A stretch of DNA of 39,548 nt from a virus, in IMG/VR virus record IMGVR_UViG_3300034093_003652, positions 1-39,548 of that record; one strand, 5' to 3'. A program made the translations under genes and the position numbers. Of this stretch, positions 1 through 8,854 are shown piece after piece (positions within the stretch are counted from its first letter, which is position 1; the number at the start of each line of letters is the position of its first letter). Below the pieces are notes generated by a model. It saw nothing but the letters and a program-made list of their open reading frames with translations, made no database searches and was not told the origin of the DNA.

Positions 1-2
1 TT

Positions 3-128
3 TTATTAACTGATATTAGCGATCCTAATCACAAAGAAAATCGAAAACTATTAGAAACTGGATTGCGCCTTGCATATAATAATCACGTTCCAAAAGGTGT
101 TAGATTTTCATACGAGAAAACCAAATGA
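3..128 (+). CDS. C-terminal end of an unknown protein (partial)
   Basis: An open frame enters from the left edge and ends at TGA 126-128, giving the last 41 residues, ending in YEKTK. Its stop overlaps the next start in an ATGA junction, the same translational coupling seen at many junctions in this window, which supports it as a real gene. There are too few residues to assign a family, and I see no recognisable motif. Confidence 0.6.
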   Translation, partial: LLTDISDPNHKENRKLLETGLRLAYNNHVPKGVRFSYEKTK

Positions 129-529
129 CAAAAGTAGCAGTTATAGGAAATACGGGTTGGCAAAATAAACGCAAAGTACAAGAAACGTTGCAAATGTTAA
201 AACGTAAATTTCCGGAAGATTTAATTATTATCGGTGCTGGAGGCAATGAAGGTGCTAATAGCATGGTTCGCAAATATGCATTAGAATTCGGAATGGATTA
301 TCATGAATATAATCCTTCATTTTCTGGATATAATTTATATTCAGCAATGCCAGAATCATATTACGGCAAAGCATATCATTTTAGTCAACTTCATCATCGC
401 ATGAAACTAATTGCACAACATTGTGATTACATGATGATTATGACAAATGAAGATGCATTAGATCCTGTGTTAAAAACAGCATATACCAATGTTAACAAGT
501 TAAAAAAGCCAGTAGTTATACTAGGCTGA
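125..529 (+). CDS. SLOG-fold (YspA/DUF2493-like) nucleotide-binding protein
   Basis: This 134-residue protein has a Rossmann-like pattern: a beta strand with GNTGW near the N-terminus, then IIIGAGGNEGAN followed by MVRKYALEFGM at about residues 35-57. That glycine-rich turn followed by a helix with an (A/V)xxYAxExG pattern is typical of the YspA/DUF2493 branch of the SLOG superfamily, which is thought to bind nucleotides or nucleotide-derived ligands. Such proteins are frequent in phages, but their role is not settled. It is coupled by ATGA to the partial gene upstream and separated by a promoter-like box from the glycan island. The family call is moderately firm. The ligand and biological role cannot be read from the sequence. 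Confidence 0.6.
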   Translation: MTKVAVIGNTGWQNKRKVQETLQMLKRKFPEDLIIIGAGGNEGANSMVRKYALEFGMDYHEYNPSFSGYNLYSAMPESYYGKAYHFSQLHHRMKLIAQHCDYMMIMTNEDALDPVLKTAYTNVNKLKKPVVILG

Positions 530-540
530 TATTTATAATA
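528..540 (+). promoter_or_regulatory. TATTTATAATA box before the glycan island
   Basis: GATATTTATAATA lies 19 bases before the start at 560 and is followed by an AAGGA ribosome-binding site. The same box recurs at 17091, 22585, 30004, 31285 and 33373, each before a gene. Here I see no TTGGWW element 17 bases upstream, so it may belong to a second promoter class that has only the downstream element. It contains TATAAT at 534-539. Confidence 0.5.
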
Positions 541-559
541 AAGTTATAAGGAATAATAA

Positions 560-2047
560 ATGGAGTTACCAAAGTTACAAAAAATCGATCCAAACAAGCC
601 TAAGAAAAAGAAAATTTTATTGTTATCTGATGATTTTCGCCTCCCGTCGGGTATTGGTACAATTAGCAAAGAAATTATCTACAATACGGTTAAAGAATTT
701 GACTGGGTGCAATTGGGTGCAGCAATTAATCATCCCGATGCGGGAAAAGCATTTGATTTATCTCAAGAAGTATCAAAAGAAACGGGAGTTCATGATGTTT
801 CGGTAAAATTGATTCCGTGGAACGGATATGGCGATAGAAACATTTTATTCGCAATATTGAATCAAGAACAACCAGATGCGATTCTTCATTTTACAGATCC
901 AAGATATTGGGTTTGGTTATATCAATTAGAACATGAAATAAAAACTACGTTCCGAGTTCCAATTACGTATTATTCAATTTGGGATGATTTACCATATCCA
1001 ATGTGGAACGCTCCTTTTTACGGTAGTTGTGATATGATCATGGGCATTAGTAAGCAATCCGATAATATCCACAGAGAAGTACTTAAACAGAACGGATTTG
1101 GCGTTGTAGATTACGATAACGGAGTAGTTTCAAAAAATTTAAAATGGAATCAGGTAGTTACCGGATTCGTACCGCACGGATTAAATCATAACACGTTTAA
1201 ACCTATACCAAAAGACGATTCTGTATATCAAACAATGCATGATAAAATTAAAACTGCGAATGGAGTTGATTTTGTAGTATTTTGGAATAACAGAAACATC
1301 AGAAGAAAACAACCAGGAGATTTAATTATTGCATTCAAGCATTTTGTAGATCAACTTCCTGCAGAAAAACAAAGTAGCGTAGCATTACTAATGCATACCC
1401 AAGCAATTGACGAAAATGGAACGGATTTACGTGCGGTAGCAAAAACATTGGCACCTAATTGTAAAATATTGTTTTCGGAACAAAAATTAAATGCACAAGA
1501 TTTAAATGCAATGTACAACGTTGCTGATGTTGTAGTAAATATTGGTAGCAACGAAGGTTGGGGACTTAGTTCAACCGAAGCAATGCTAACCGGTACTCCA
1601 ATCATTAACAACGTAACTGGAGGATTGCAAGATCAATGCGGGTTTACGGATGAAAATGGCGAATGGATTCGTTTCAATGGCGAATTTTCAACTAATCATA
1701 ACGGTAAATACACAAAACATGGTAAATGGGCATATCCAGTATTTCCTAGCAACAGATCGCTTCAAGGATCGCCACAAACTCCGTATATTTTTGATGATAG
1801 AGTGCGGTTTGAAGATGTATCTAAAGCAATCATGTATTGGTATAGCATTGTTGAAGATCAACGCACCGAATATGGTTTAGCAGGTAGAGAATTTTGTTTG
1901 AATAACGGATTAACTGCAGAATCGATGGGTAATAAAATGATTGAAATGTTTAATTATTTATTCAATACCAATAAACAATCTAGAGCATTATACACCGTAA
2001 CAAAAGTAGAACAACCAAAATACGAACAAACAGGAATAGTAGCATAA
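560..2047 (+). CDS. GT-B glycosyltransferase, GT4-like
   Basis: This 495-residue protein has the layout of a retaining GT-B glycosyltransferase. The C-terminal half carries the EGWGLSSTE segment, an E-x7-E pair at residues 332 and 340, followed by AMLTGTPII and a second glycine turn. In GT4 enzymes this segment contacts the nucleotide-sugar donor. The start at 560 has AAGGA 8-12 bases upstream. The N-terminus MELPKLQKIDPNKPKKKK is an odd basic leader that echoes the LPKLKK repeats at the C-terminus of the next protein. The stop TAA shares a base with the next ATG. Donor and acceptor cannot be predicted. It is probably a cytoplasmic enzyme that opens a long glycan operon. Confidence 0.85.
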   Translation: MELPKLQKIDPNKPKKKKILLLSDDFRLPSGIGTISKEIIYNTVKEFDWVQLGAAINHPDAGKAFDLSQEVSKETGVHDVSVKLIPWNGYGDRNILFAILNQEQPDAILHFTDPRYWVWLYQLEHEIKTTFRVPITYYSIWDDLPYPMWNAPFYGSCDMIMGISKQSDNIHREVLKQNGFGVVDYDNGVVSKNLKWNQVVTGFVPHGLNHNTFKPIPKDDSVYQTMHDKIKTANGVDFVVFWNNRNIRRKQPGDLIIAFKHFVDQLPAEKQSSVALLMHTQAIDENGTDLRAVAKTLAPNCKILFSEQKLNAQDLNAMYNVADVVVNIGSNEGWGLSSTEAMLTGTPIINNVTGGLQDQCGFTDENGEWIRFNGEFSTNHNGKYTKHGKWAYPVFPSNRSLQGSPQTPYIFDDRVRFEDVSKAIMYWYSIVEDQRTEYGLAGREFCLNNGLTAESMGNKMIEMFNYLFNTNKQSRALYTVTKVEQPKYEQTGIVA

Positions 2048-3333
2048 TGAGAAAAGTAGTTATAGCGTCGCCGGTAGCGACACAATCGGGTTATGGTCAT
2101 CATGCACGTGAAATCATAACTAATATCATAGAACAACGAGGATCCGACTGGGATGTTAAATTAGTATCATTGCCGTGGGGCGGAACTCCGATGACTTATC
2201 CAATTCCTGTGGATTGGCAATTAAGAATCATTCCGTTGCCTTTACAATATCAACCAGACATATGGATTCAAATTTCAGTACCAAATGAACTTCAAGCAGT
2301 AGGTAAATACAATATTGGAGTAACGGCAGGCACTGAAGGTGATATATGTCCGGAAAAATGGATTGACAATTTAAATGCAATGCAATTAGTAATTGTACCA
2401 AGCGAATTCACTAAAAAAGCATTTGAAGATACGGCTCGACAAAAAAATAAATCGCTCACTACGAGAATTGAAGTAATTCCTGAATATTTTGACGAAACGG
2501 TATACAATAACACAAACATAACTACGGAAATTGCTGAATTAAATGATATCTCAGAATCATTTGCATTTTTAGCGGTAGGACATTGGTTGCAAGGTGTTAT
2601 TGGTGAAGACAGAAAGAATTTAAGCGGATTGATTCATTGTTTTTTCAATACATATAAAAATACAAAAAACACTCCCGCATTAATCATGAAAACGAGTGGT
2701 GCAACTTATAGCATTGTAGATCGTATGGAGATTGAAAATAAAATTGGACAAATCCGGGAGATGTTCGGTGACGCAAAACTTCCTAATGTGTATTTAATCC
2801 ATGGAGAATTAACAGATGCAGAAATGAATGCTATGTATAATCATTCTAAAATTAAAGCTATGGTATCGTTTACTAAAGCAGAAGGATTCGGAAGACCTTT
2901 ATTAGAATTTGCAACAACCGGAAAACCAATTATTGCACCACATTATTCGGGTCAGGCAGATTTCTTGAAAAAAGATTTTATTTGTGCATTATTAGGTGGA
3001 TTAACAAACATACATGATTCAGCAAAAAATGACTGGTTGATTAAGGAAGCTAAATGGTTTACTCCGGATTATGGATATGCTAGCAAAATGCTAAAAGATG
3101 TTCAAAAGAATTACAAGAAATATGTAGATTTAGCTAAACGTCAACGTTATTTTGTAAATTCTGAATTTACTAAAACTGCAATTGCATCAGTATATGAAAA
3201 AGTATTAAACATAGTAGATGGTTCATTAACATCGGTACCGCAACAAGTACAACTTCAACTTCCTAAATTGAAAAAAGCGAAAACGGAAACACCAAAAATT
3301 ACATTGCCAAAATTGAAAAAAATAGAAGCATGA
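2047..3333 (+). CDS. GT-B glycosyltransferase, GT4-like, with LPKLKK tail
   Basis: This 428-residue protein is a second GT4-like enzyme. The donor-site signature EGFGRPLLE (E-x7-E, residues 279 and 287) is followed by ATTGKPIIAP. The N-terminus VIASPVATQSGYGHHAREI fits the glycine loop of a GT-B N-domain. The C-terminus is unusual: two copies of LPKLKK at residues 405 and 420 in a lysine-rich tail, resembling the leader of the upstream enzyme. It starts in a TAATG junction and ends in an ATGA junction, so it is tightly coupled on both sides. Substrates are unknown. Confidence 0.85.
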   Translation: MRKVVIASPVATQSGYGHHAREIITNIIEQRGSDWDVKLVSLPWGGTPMTYPIPVDWQLRIIPLPLQYQPDIWIQISVPNELQAVGKYNIGVTAGTEGDICPEKWIDNLNAMQLVIVPSEFTKKAFEDTARQKNKSLTTRIEVIPEYFDETVYNNTNITTEIAELNDISESFAFLAVGHWLQGVIGEDRKNLSGLIHCFFNTYKNTKNTPALIMKTSGATYSIVDRMEIENKIGQIREMFGDAKLPNVYLIHGELTDAEMNAMYNHSKIKAMVSFTKAEGFGRPLLEFATTGKPIIAPHYSGQADFLKKDFICALLGGLTNIHDSAKNDWLIKEAKWFTPDYGYASKMLKDVQKNYKKYVDLAKRQRYFVNSEFTKTAIASVYEKVLNIVDGSLTSVPQQVQLQLPKLKKAKTETPKITLPKLKKIEA

Positions 3334-3959
3334 AAATAAGTTATGCAATTACAGTATGTAATGAGTTCATTGAAATTCAACGACTCATTACATTTCTTCT
3401 AGAACGCAAAAGACCACAAGATGAGATTGTAGTATTAGTTGATACGACAAAGGCAGTACCTGAGTTAATATCCTACCTAGCGCATTGCGAAAGACACCAT
3501 GAAGGTCATATGACAACATGGAAGGATGAATTTAAAGGTAATTTTGCAGATTGGAAAAATAAACTAACGTCATATTGCAACGGAGACTATATTTTTCAAA
3601 TTGATGCCGATGAGATGCCATGCACTCCTATTATGGAAGCATTACCGGGTATATTAAGTGCAAATGATGGCGTTGATATGATATGGGTGCCAAGAGTTAA
3701 CACGGTGCCTGATATAACCGTAGACCACATTAAAAAGTGGGGGTGGCGTGTTAATAGCGAGGGTTGGATTAATTGGCCGGATTGGCAAGGACGAATCTAT
3801 AAGAATCATCCATCAATTCAGTGGGAGAATAAGGTACACGAAAAGTTAACTGGCATTAAAACATTTGCACAGTTACCAATGGAAGAAGATTATTCTTTAT
3901 ATCATCCAAAAACAATTGAACGTCAAGTAAAACAAAACGAATATTACGATACATTATAA
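3330..3959 (+). CDS. GT-A glycosyltransferase, GT2 family
   Basis: This 209-residue protein opens with MKISYAITVCNEF, the classic first strand of family 2 enzymes. Its metal and donor-binding DxD motif is in FQIDADEMP, with D92 and D94. The downstream WPDWQGRIYKN and KVHEKLTG segments resemble the acceptor side of short GT2 proteins that extend polysaccharides. It is slightly shorter than many GT2 enzymes but has the full catalytic core. It is coupled by ATGA upstream and TAATG downstream. It probably adds one sugar of the glycan assembled by this operon. The sugar is unknown. Confidence 0.85.
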   Translation: MKISYAITVCNEFIEIQRLITFLLERKRPQDEIVVLVDTTKAVPELISYLAHCERHHEGHMTTWKDEFKGNFADWKNKLTSYCNGDYIFQIDADEMPCTPIMEALPGILSANDGVDMIWVPRVNTVPDITVDHIKKWGWRVNSEGWINWPDWQGRIYKNHPSIQWENKVHEKLTGIKTFAQLPMEEDYSLYHPKTIERQVKQNEYYDTL

Positions 3960-5395
3960 TGGCAACTTTTTGGAGAACATACAACAATAAATTATATGAT
4001 ATTGGTCAAACTGATCAACTAGGATTTTCAATATCAGATCCTTCTTATATTCCAGATGAATATTTAGAACAACAAAATTTTGTAATATTACGTACATGTT
4101 TTGGCATTGGTGATTGGGGTATTATATCAGCTATGCCTAGAAAATTAAAAGAACGTTATCCGGATTGCAAAGTTTGGATACCTTCTCCTAAATTATTAAA
4201 ATCCATGTTCGAACATTTAGAACAAAATTGGTCATCGTGGGATGATCCATTTCAAGTAGTTCATACTATATTTGATAACAATCCATGGATCGATGGTTTT
4301 ATTGATTCTTTCGAAGAGGATGTGTTTAACGATCATTATCGGATATATTCGGATAATGATGAACCATTATTAGAACAAATTTTAAGATTTTGGCAGTTTA
4401 ATGATATTAATGATATTCAGCCCGAATTGTATTTTTCTAAACAAGAACAAGAATTAGGAAATTCGATAATTAAACACCATGTCGGCAATTCGGAATTTGG
4501 TTGTTTTTTGTTATCTAATCGATATAATTACGAATCCGATAACGTTTTGATAAATGAATTAAATAAATTTGATGTTCCTTATTTTTATTGGACAAAAGAT
4601 CCTATAGAAATGACGCGTTTTAATTTTATTAATAAAGCGTTAAACATGAGAAACATTGATACTCGTATTCAATTGTATATTAAATCTAAAGCTAAAGTCA
4701 ACATAGGAAATCAAACAGGTATGACACAATTAGTAACTAGATATTCGCAAGTAATTGAATTGCAACGGCAATTTCCAATTGGCTCTAATATAATAGAAAA
4801 TGAAATTTTAATATCGGATCCTTTAAAGGTAAAATTATTAAAAAATGTTCCGGATAAATGGGAATCTAAAACTACTACATCTTTAAAATTTAAATCAGAA
4901 TTAATAGATTTCTTTAATAAATCTGAATATAAAAATTTAACCGCATTGGAAGTAGGGTCGTCTACGGGGTATACTACAAGAATATTAAGTAATTTATTTA
5001 ATCGAGTTACTGCAGTTGACGTATTACCCGATCGACATGAATATTCAAGAAACAACGTAAATTTTGAAAATTCAAATATTACTTATGTAATAGCAGATGT
5101 ATACAACGAAAAATGGATGTTTGGACATCATGATATCGTATTAATCGATTGCATTCATACATATCAACATGTTAAACAAGATATACTTAATGCAATTGAA
5201 CTTTGTAATAAACCAATATTGGTGTTTGATGACTACGGCTTATTTCCAGATATTAAACAAGCTATTGATGAATTTATTGATAATGGCACTTTTGAAGTAC
5301 TTCAATATATAGGTCATGCTTTAGGAACGATTATTCCTAAAACGCAAAATAAAATTTTAAAACATTATGAAGGTATAATATGTCAAGTAAAATAG
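3959..5395 (+). CDS. Fusion: GT9-like glycosyltransferase domain plus SAM methyltransferase
   Basis: The 478-residue protein has two parts. Residues about 1-290 look GT-B like: LRTCFGIGDWGIISAMPRKL resembles the first loop of heptosyltransferase-type (GT9) enzymes, and KVNIGNQTGMTQLV resembles their GxxTGxxHLA donor segment. Residues about 300-450 are a class I methyltransferase: motif I LEVGSSTGYTTRIL from residue 330, an acidic post-I strand ending AVDVLP, then VLIDCIHTYQHVKQD and ILVFDDYG. The second half resembles the class I fold used for sugar O-methylation. A single chain could transfer a sugar and methylate it. The GT half is the less certain assignment. It overlaps the next gene by 16 bases. 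Confidence 0.7.
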   Translation: MATFWRTYNNKLYDIGQTDQLGFSISDPSYIPDEYLEQQNFVILRTCFGIGDWGIISAMPRKLKERYPDCKVWIPSPKLLKSMFEHLEQNWSSWDDPFQVVHTIFDNNPWIDGFIDSFEEDVFNDHYRIYSDNDEPLLEQILRFWQFNDINDIQPELYFSKQEQELGNSIIKHHVGNSEFGCFLLSNRYNYESDNVLINELNKFDVPYFYWTKDPIEMTRFNFINKALNMRNIDTRIQLYIKSKAKVNIGNQTGMTQLVTRYSQVIELQRQFPIGSNIIENEILISDPLKVKLLKNVPDKWESKTTTSLKFKSELIDFFNKSEYKNLTALEVGSSTGYTTRILSNLFNRVTAVDVLPDRHEYSRNNVNFENSNITYVIADVYNEKWMFGHHDIVLIDCIHTYQHVKQDILNAIELCNKPILVFDDYGLFPDIKQAIDEFIDNGTFEVLQYIGHALGTIIPKTQNKILKHYEGIICQVK

Positions 5396-6102
5396 CAATA
5401 TATACATCCATATTTGGAGGATACGATAATTTAATTGAACATGAAATTAAATTTCCTGGCATTGATTTTATTTGTTTTTCAGATCGACAATTTGAATCAA
5501 AAACATGGAACGTAATACAATATCCTAAAATTTATTCGGATTCAAATAGAAATGCAAAAAAATTTAAAATACTTCCGCATCGATATTTAAAAGAATATGA
5601 TTATAGTATATGGATTGACGGAAATATGATAGTTAAAGAAAATCCAATTGAATTAATAAATTTATATTTATCTGATTCAAATGTAGCATTTTTTAGTCAT
5701 GCTAATAATGTATTAGATTCAAGAAATTGTATATATCAAGAAGCTCAATATATTTTAGATATAGGTCATAAAAATTATCAACAACGTCCGGATAGAGGAA
5801 ATCTTTGTTATAAAGATAATCCTGCTTTAATTACGAAACAAATGGAAAACTATATACATGCTGGATATCCTTCAAATAATGGATTAATAACTGGAATGGT
5901 TATTGCGAGACGTCACAACGAAACAGACTGTATACAAGCTATGGAAGATTGGTGGACGGAGATTTGCTACAATTCTAAACGAGATCAATTAAGTTTTAAT
6001 TATTGTGCATGGAAAAATAATTTAAAATTTAATTACATACCAGGAGATTCTCGAGACAATATCTTTTTTAAGAATTTAGGAAAACATATAGGAAAACAAT
6101 AA
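5380..6102 (+). CDS. DUF616/TOD1-like glycosyltransferase
   Basis: This 240-residue protein has the features I associate with the DUF616 group of putative glycosyltransferases. These are an N-terminal IAIYTSIFGGYDNLIEH strand-loop, a DFICFSDR segment, a conserved FKILPHRYL block and an acidic YSIWIDGNM that acts as the DxD-like metal site. It then has the long QEAQYILDIGH helix. Related proteins in plants and bacteria are linked to polysaccharide synthesis. The start lies inside the previous gene, with AAGG shortly upstream. Specificity is unknown. The family call is fairly firm, but the chemistry is inferred from it. Confidence 0.7.
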   Translation: MSSKIAIYTSIFGGYDNLIEHEIKFPGIDFICFSDRQFESKTWNVIQYPKIYSDSNRNAKKFKILPHRYLKEYDYSIWIDGNMIVKENPIELINLYLSDSNVAFFSHANNVLDSRNCIYQEAQYILDIGHKNYQQRPDRGNLCYKDNPALITKQMENYIHAGYPSNNGLITGMVIARRHNETDCIQAMEDWWTEICYNSKRDQLSFNYCAWKNNLKFNYIPGDSRDNIFFKNLGKHIGKQ

Positions 6103-6112
6103 TAAAAATAAT

Positions 6113-6823
6113 ATGATACAAATAGAACAATTAATTAAAACATATCATGAAGATGATATGGGCGGACATGATGTTAATATATTACATATGTCTGAAATAC
6201 ACACGAATTTCGTTCAGCCTGATTTGAACAAATTTACGTATAATCCAAATGATGATAACGATCAATCTGAATGGTATACAAAACAAAATTTTAATTACGA
6301 TAATGCTAGAAAGGAAGAACATAGATTACGTAAATTTAGAATTTTTCATACGTATATGAAAAAGTATAATTGCAAATCTGTTTTAGACGTAGGGTTCGGT
6401 AGCGGATATTATACTTGGAATTCTGCTATTAATGGATATGATACATTAGGAGCTGACTTTGAAAATGGTGCATATTATACTATGAAAAATATGTTAGAGA
6501 CTAGTAATATTAAAAATTTAAGATTGTATAGTTTAAATTCAAATAGTATAGATAATTTAAATGAAACATTCGATGCAGTACTATCTATAGAAGTATTAGA
6601 ACATATTTTAGATCCTATGCCTTTACATGAAAGTCAAATTAAATTATGTAATAAGGTATTTTTTCTTGAAGAGTATTGTGGAGATCGTACAGTCACGGGA
6701 CATATCGCACCCGAAGCAGCAAAAAAGCAAATTGTTGAAATGTGTTATGATTATGGTTTTGTAGAAGTACCGATGACATATGGATATCCTCCTCAAATAT
6801 TTATTAAAAAAGAATTACTGTAA
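6113..6823 (+). CDS. Class I SAM-dependent methyltransferase
   Basis: This 236-residue protein has a central Rossmann methyltransferase core. Motif I is VLDVGFGSGYYTW, with D and three glycines for AdoMet. It is followed by an acidic strand end (TLGADFEN) and a motif IV-like FDAVLSIEVLEHI, typical of the Methyltransf_11/23 groups. An N-terminal region of about 80 residues has no clear family. It sits between two glycosyltransferase genes, so a sugar or glycolipid substrate is likely but not shown. Its stop shares a base with the next start (TAATG). Confidence 0.8.
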   Translation: MIQIEQLIKTYHEDDMGGHDVNILHMSEIHTNFVQPDLNKFTYNPNDDNDQSEWYTKQNFNYDNARKEEHRLRKFRIFHTYMKKYNCKSVLDVGFGSGYYTWNSAINGYDTLGADFENGAYYTMKNMLETSNIKNLRLYSLNSNSIDNLNETFDAVLSIEVLEHILDPMPLHESQIKLCNKVFFLEEYCGDRTVTGHIAPEAAKKQIVEMCYDYGFVEVPMTYGYPPQIFIKKELL

Positions 6824-7629
6824 TGAAAAATATAGTTTTTATACCTTTTATTAAACGAGAAGATTCATTTACAACAAGATCTGGTATAGGTAAAGCGGGT
6901 CGTACTGACGGATATGAATATGGAATTGATTCATGGAAACAATGGTGTAAAAAACACGATTGCGAATTAGTTATAATGGATCAACTACTTATGCCAGAAT
7001 CTGAAATGTTAATAACTTGGCAACGTTGGTGTGTATTAGATATATTAGAACATAATGAAATTGAATATGACCAAGTTTTAGTAGTAGATGCCGATTCAAT
7101 TGTACACCCAGATTGTCCTAATTTTTTCGAATTAACTGATAATAAATTTTCAAGTCCGTTAACGGATGGAGATTATGAATGGGTATGTCGCGCCATTAAT
7201 GGATATTCTAAAATGTTTTTTAATAAAGAATATTGTTTGCCATCATATGAATTTTTTATGACTGGTTTCGTAATCGTTAATAAAACACATAAAGAATTTT
7301 TATCCAAAGTAACAAATTGGTATTTAGAAAATAAAGATGCGGTTAAACAATCATATGATATTTTATTAACTGGTAGTGATATTGCTTTAATGAATTGTTT
7401 ACGTAAAGAATTTGATATCGAATTAAATATACTTCCTAGAGAATACGGAGTAATGGATTTACATCGTAAAAATTTATTGTATGTATCGAACCAATGTTGG
7501 TGGAAAGACGATTTAACTAATTTATACAATTCCGGATGGGTATATCAATTTAATGCAATACCACAAAACGAACTAGGAAGAACTAGAGCATATTTTATGC
7601 AACGTATATACAATGATTTATATAAATAA
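6823..7629 (+). CDS. GT-A fold glycosyltransferase-like protein
   Basis: This 268-residue protein shows a GT-A pattern. A long N-terminal region ends in YDQVLVVDADSIVHPDCPNF, where D89-x-D91 is the likely metal and nucleotide-sugar site, as in GT8-like enzymes. A later block, FFMTGFVIVNKTHKEFL, fits the acceptor-side strand that commonly reads NxGv in that group. GSDIALMNCLRKE resembles the distal acidic helix. It closes the first transcription block of the island: the gap after it holds a strong promoter match. Substrate unknown. Confidence 0.7.
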   Translation: MKNIVFIPFIKREDSFTTRSGIGKAGRTDGYEYGIDSWKQWCKKHDCELVIMDQLLMPESEMLITWQRWCVLDILEHNEIEYDQVLVVDADSIVHPDCPNFFELTDNKFSSPLTDGDYEWVCRAINGYSKMFFNKEYCLPSYEFFMTGFVIVNKTHKEFLSKVTNWYLENKDAVKQSYDILLTGSDIALMNCLRKEFDIELNILPREYGVMDLHRKNLLYVSNQCWWKDDLTNLYNSGWVYQFNAIPQNELGRTRAYFMQRIYNDLYK

Positions 7630-7630
7630 T

Positions 7631-7659
7631 TTGGTTAACTGTAAAAAAATGATTATATT
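7631..7659 (+). promoter_or_regulatory. Promoter: TTGGTT-N17-TATATT
   Basis: TTGGTT at 7631-7636, 17 bases, then TATATT at 7654-7659. It fills the 36-base gap between two glycan genes. Six other sites in the window have the same layout with exactly 17 bases between elements. The hexamer ends 6 bases before ATG 7666, so the transcript should start at or very near the initiation codon. TTG and TANNTT also fit the -33 and -7 elements of Bacteroidota promoters. Confidence 0.65.
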
Positions 7660-7665
7660 CATAAT

Positions 7666-8844
7666 ATGAAAAAAAATAAAATAGAATTTTTAAATTTAGG
7701 CAAACAGCCAATAGCTAATAAATTTATTGAAAAAACAGATATTGATAATGAGTTTTTCTACAATTTATCAGTTGGCTTTGATAATGAAACCAATTTAATA
7801 ACTCATATGGAATATGTAGATCCGCCATTAATGTTTAACGAAACTTATGCATACAGAGGGTCTATGTCTAAAACAATGCAAACACATTTTAAAAATTTTA
7901 GTAAAATGTTAAATTTAGACTCAAATAGTAAAGTATTAGAAATTGGAAGTAATGATGGAGTTTTTTTAAAAAATTGGAATCCGTTAACAACATTTGCAGT
8001 TGAACCATGTAGTAATTTTGCAAAAGAAACAAATGACATGGGATACAAAACATATTCAGAATTCTGGACTACTAACTTAGCTAATCGTATTAAATCGGAA
8101 CATGGTACCATGGATTTAATTTTTGCGGCTAATTGTATATGTCATATTCCGGATTTAGATGAAACGTTTAAAGCGGTACATACTTTATTATCCGATACAG
8201 GCTTGTTTATTTTTGAAGACCCATCGTTAGCTCAAATGATAAACACTAATTCATATGATCAGATATATGACGAACATCCTCATATTTTTTCAGTAATAGC
8301 ATTACGTAATTTACTATCAAGAAATGGTTTAACAATTGTTAAAGTAGATAATATACCCGTACATGGCGGTTCTAATCGTATATACGTAATGAAATCTGAA
8401 TTTGCAAATGTAGATTCTAGTGTAGAAAATAATATTCAATTTGAATTAATGTTAGGGTTAGATAAGTTAGAAACGTTTCAAAATTTCGCAAACAGGGTAG
8501 CTCAATCAAAAACAGATTTAATTGAATTGTTAACTAGATGTAAACGATTAGGTAAAAAAATTATTAGTTATGGAGCAACTTCAAAATCTACTACCGTATT
8601 TAATTATTGCGAAATCGATACATCATTAATTGATTATGTAATTGATACTACTCCAGAAAAAATAAGAAAATTAACTCCCGGATCGCATATTCCAATTAAA
8701 AATTCAAACGGAATTGATTCCGATGTTGATGTAGTATATTTAGGTGCATGGAATTTTGCAACAGAAATTATGAATAAAGAATCAGAATTCATCGAACGCG
8801 GTGGTAAATTCATTACACACGTTCCAATAGTAAAATTTATATAA
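7666..8844 (+). CDS. Sugar C-methyltransferase (TylC3-like), zinc cysteines missing
   Basis: This 392-residue protein follows the layout of NDP-hexose C-methyltransferases. An N-terminal LGKQPIANKF block is followed by an AdoMet core with LEIGSNDGVFL, IFAANCICHIPD and IFEDPSL. The C-terminal domain holds ISYGATSKSTTVFNY and DTTPEKIRKLTPG. Family members usually begin with a cysteine-rich zinc-binding domain. Here there is no cysteine at all in the first 100 residues, so that site is lost while the domain remnant is kept. These enzymes methylate a ring carbon of 4-keto sugars, which fits the nucleotide-sugar genes just downstream. Confidence 0.8.
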   Translation: MKKNKIEFLNLGKQPIANKFIEKTDIDNEFFYNLSVGFDNETNLITHMEYVDPPLMFNETYAYRGSMSKTMQTHFKNFSKMLNLDSNSKVLEIGSNDGVFLKNWNPLTTFAVEPCSNFAKETNDMGYKTYSEFWTTNLANRIKSEHGTMDLIFAANCICHIPDLDETFKAVHTLLSDTGLFIFEDPSLAQMINTNSYDQIYDEHPHIFSVIALRNLLSRNGLTIVKVDNIPVHGGSNRIYVMKSEFANVDSSVENNIQFELMLGLDKLETFQNFANRVAQSKTDLIELLTRCKRLGKKIISYGATSKSTTVFNYCEIDTSLIDYVIDTTPEKIRKLTPGSHIPIKNSNGIDSDVDVVYLGAWNFATEIMNKESEFIERGGKFITHVPIVKFI

Positions 8845-8854
8845 TATAGAATAT

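Noticed and set aside
7621-7628. TATAAATA, a perfect T4 late-promoter word, before the gene at 7666
   Set aside because: It is the last codons of the upstream gene and occurs by chance in AT-rich DNA. The TTGGTT-N17-TATATT pair next to it fits better.
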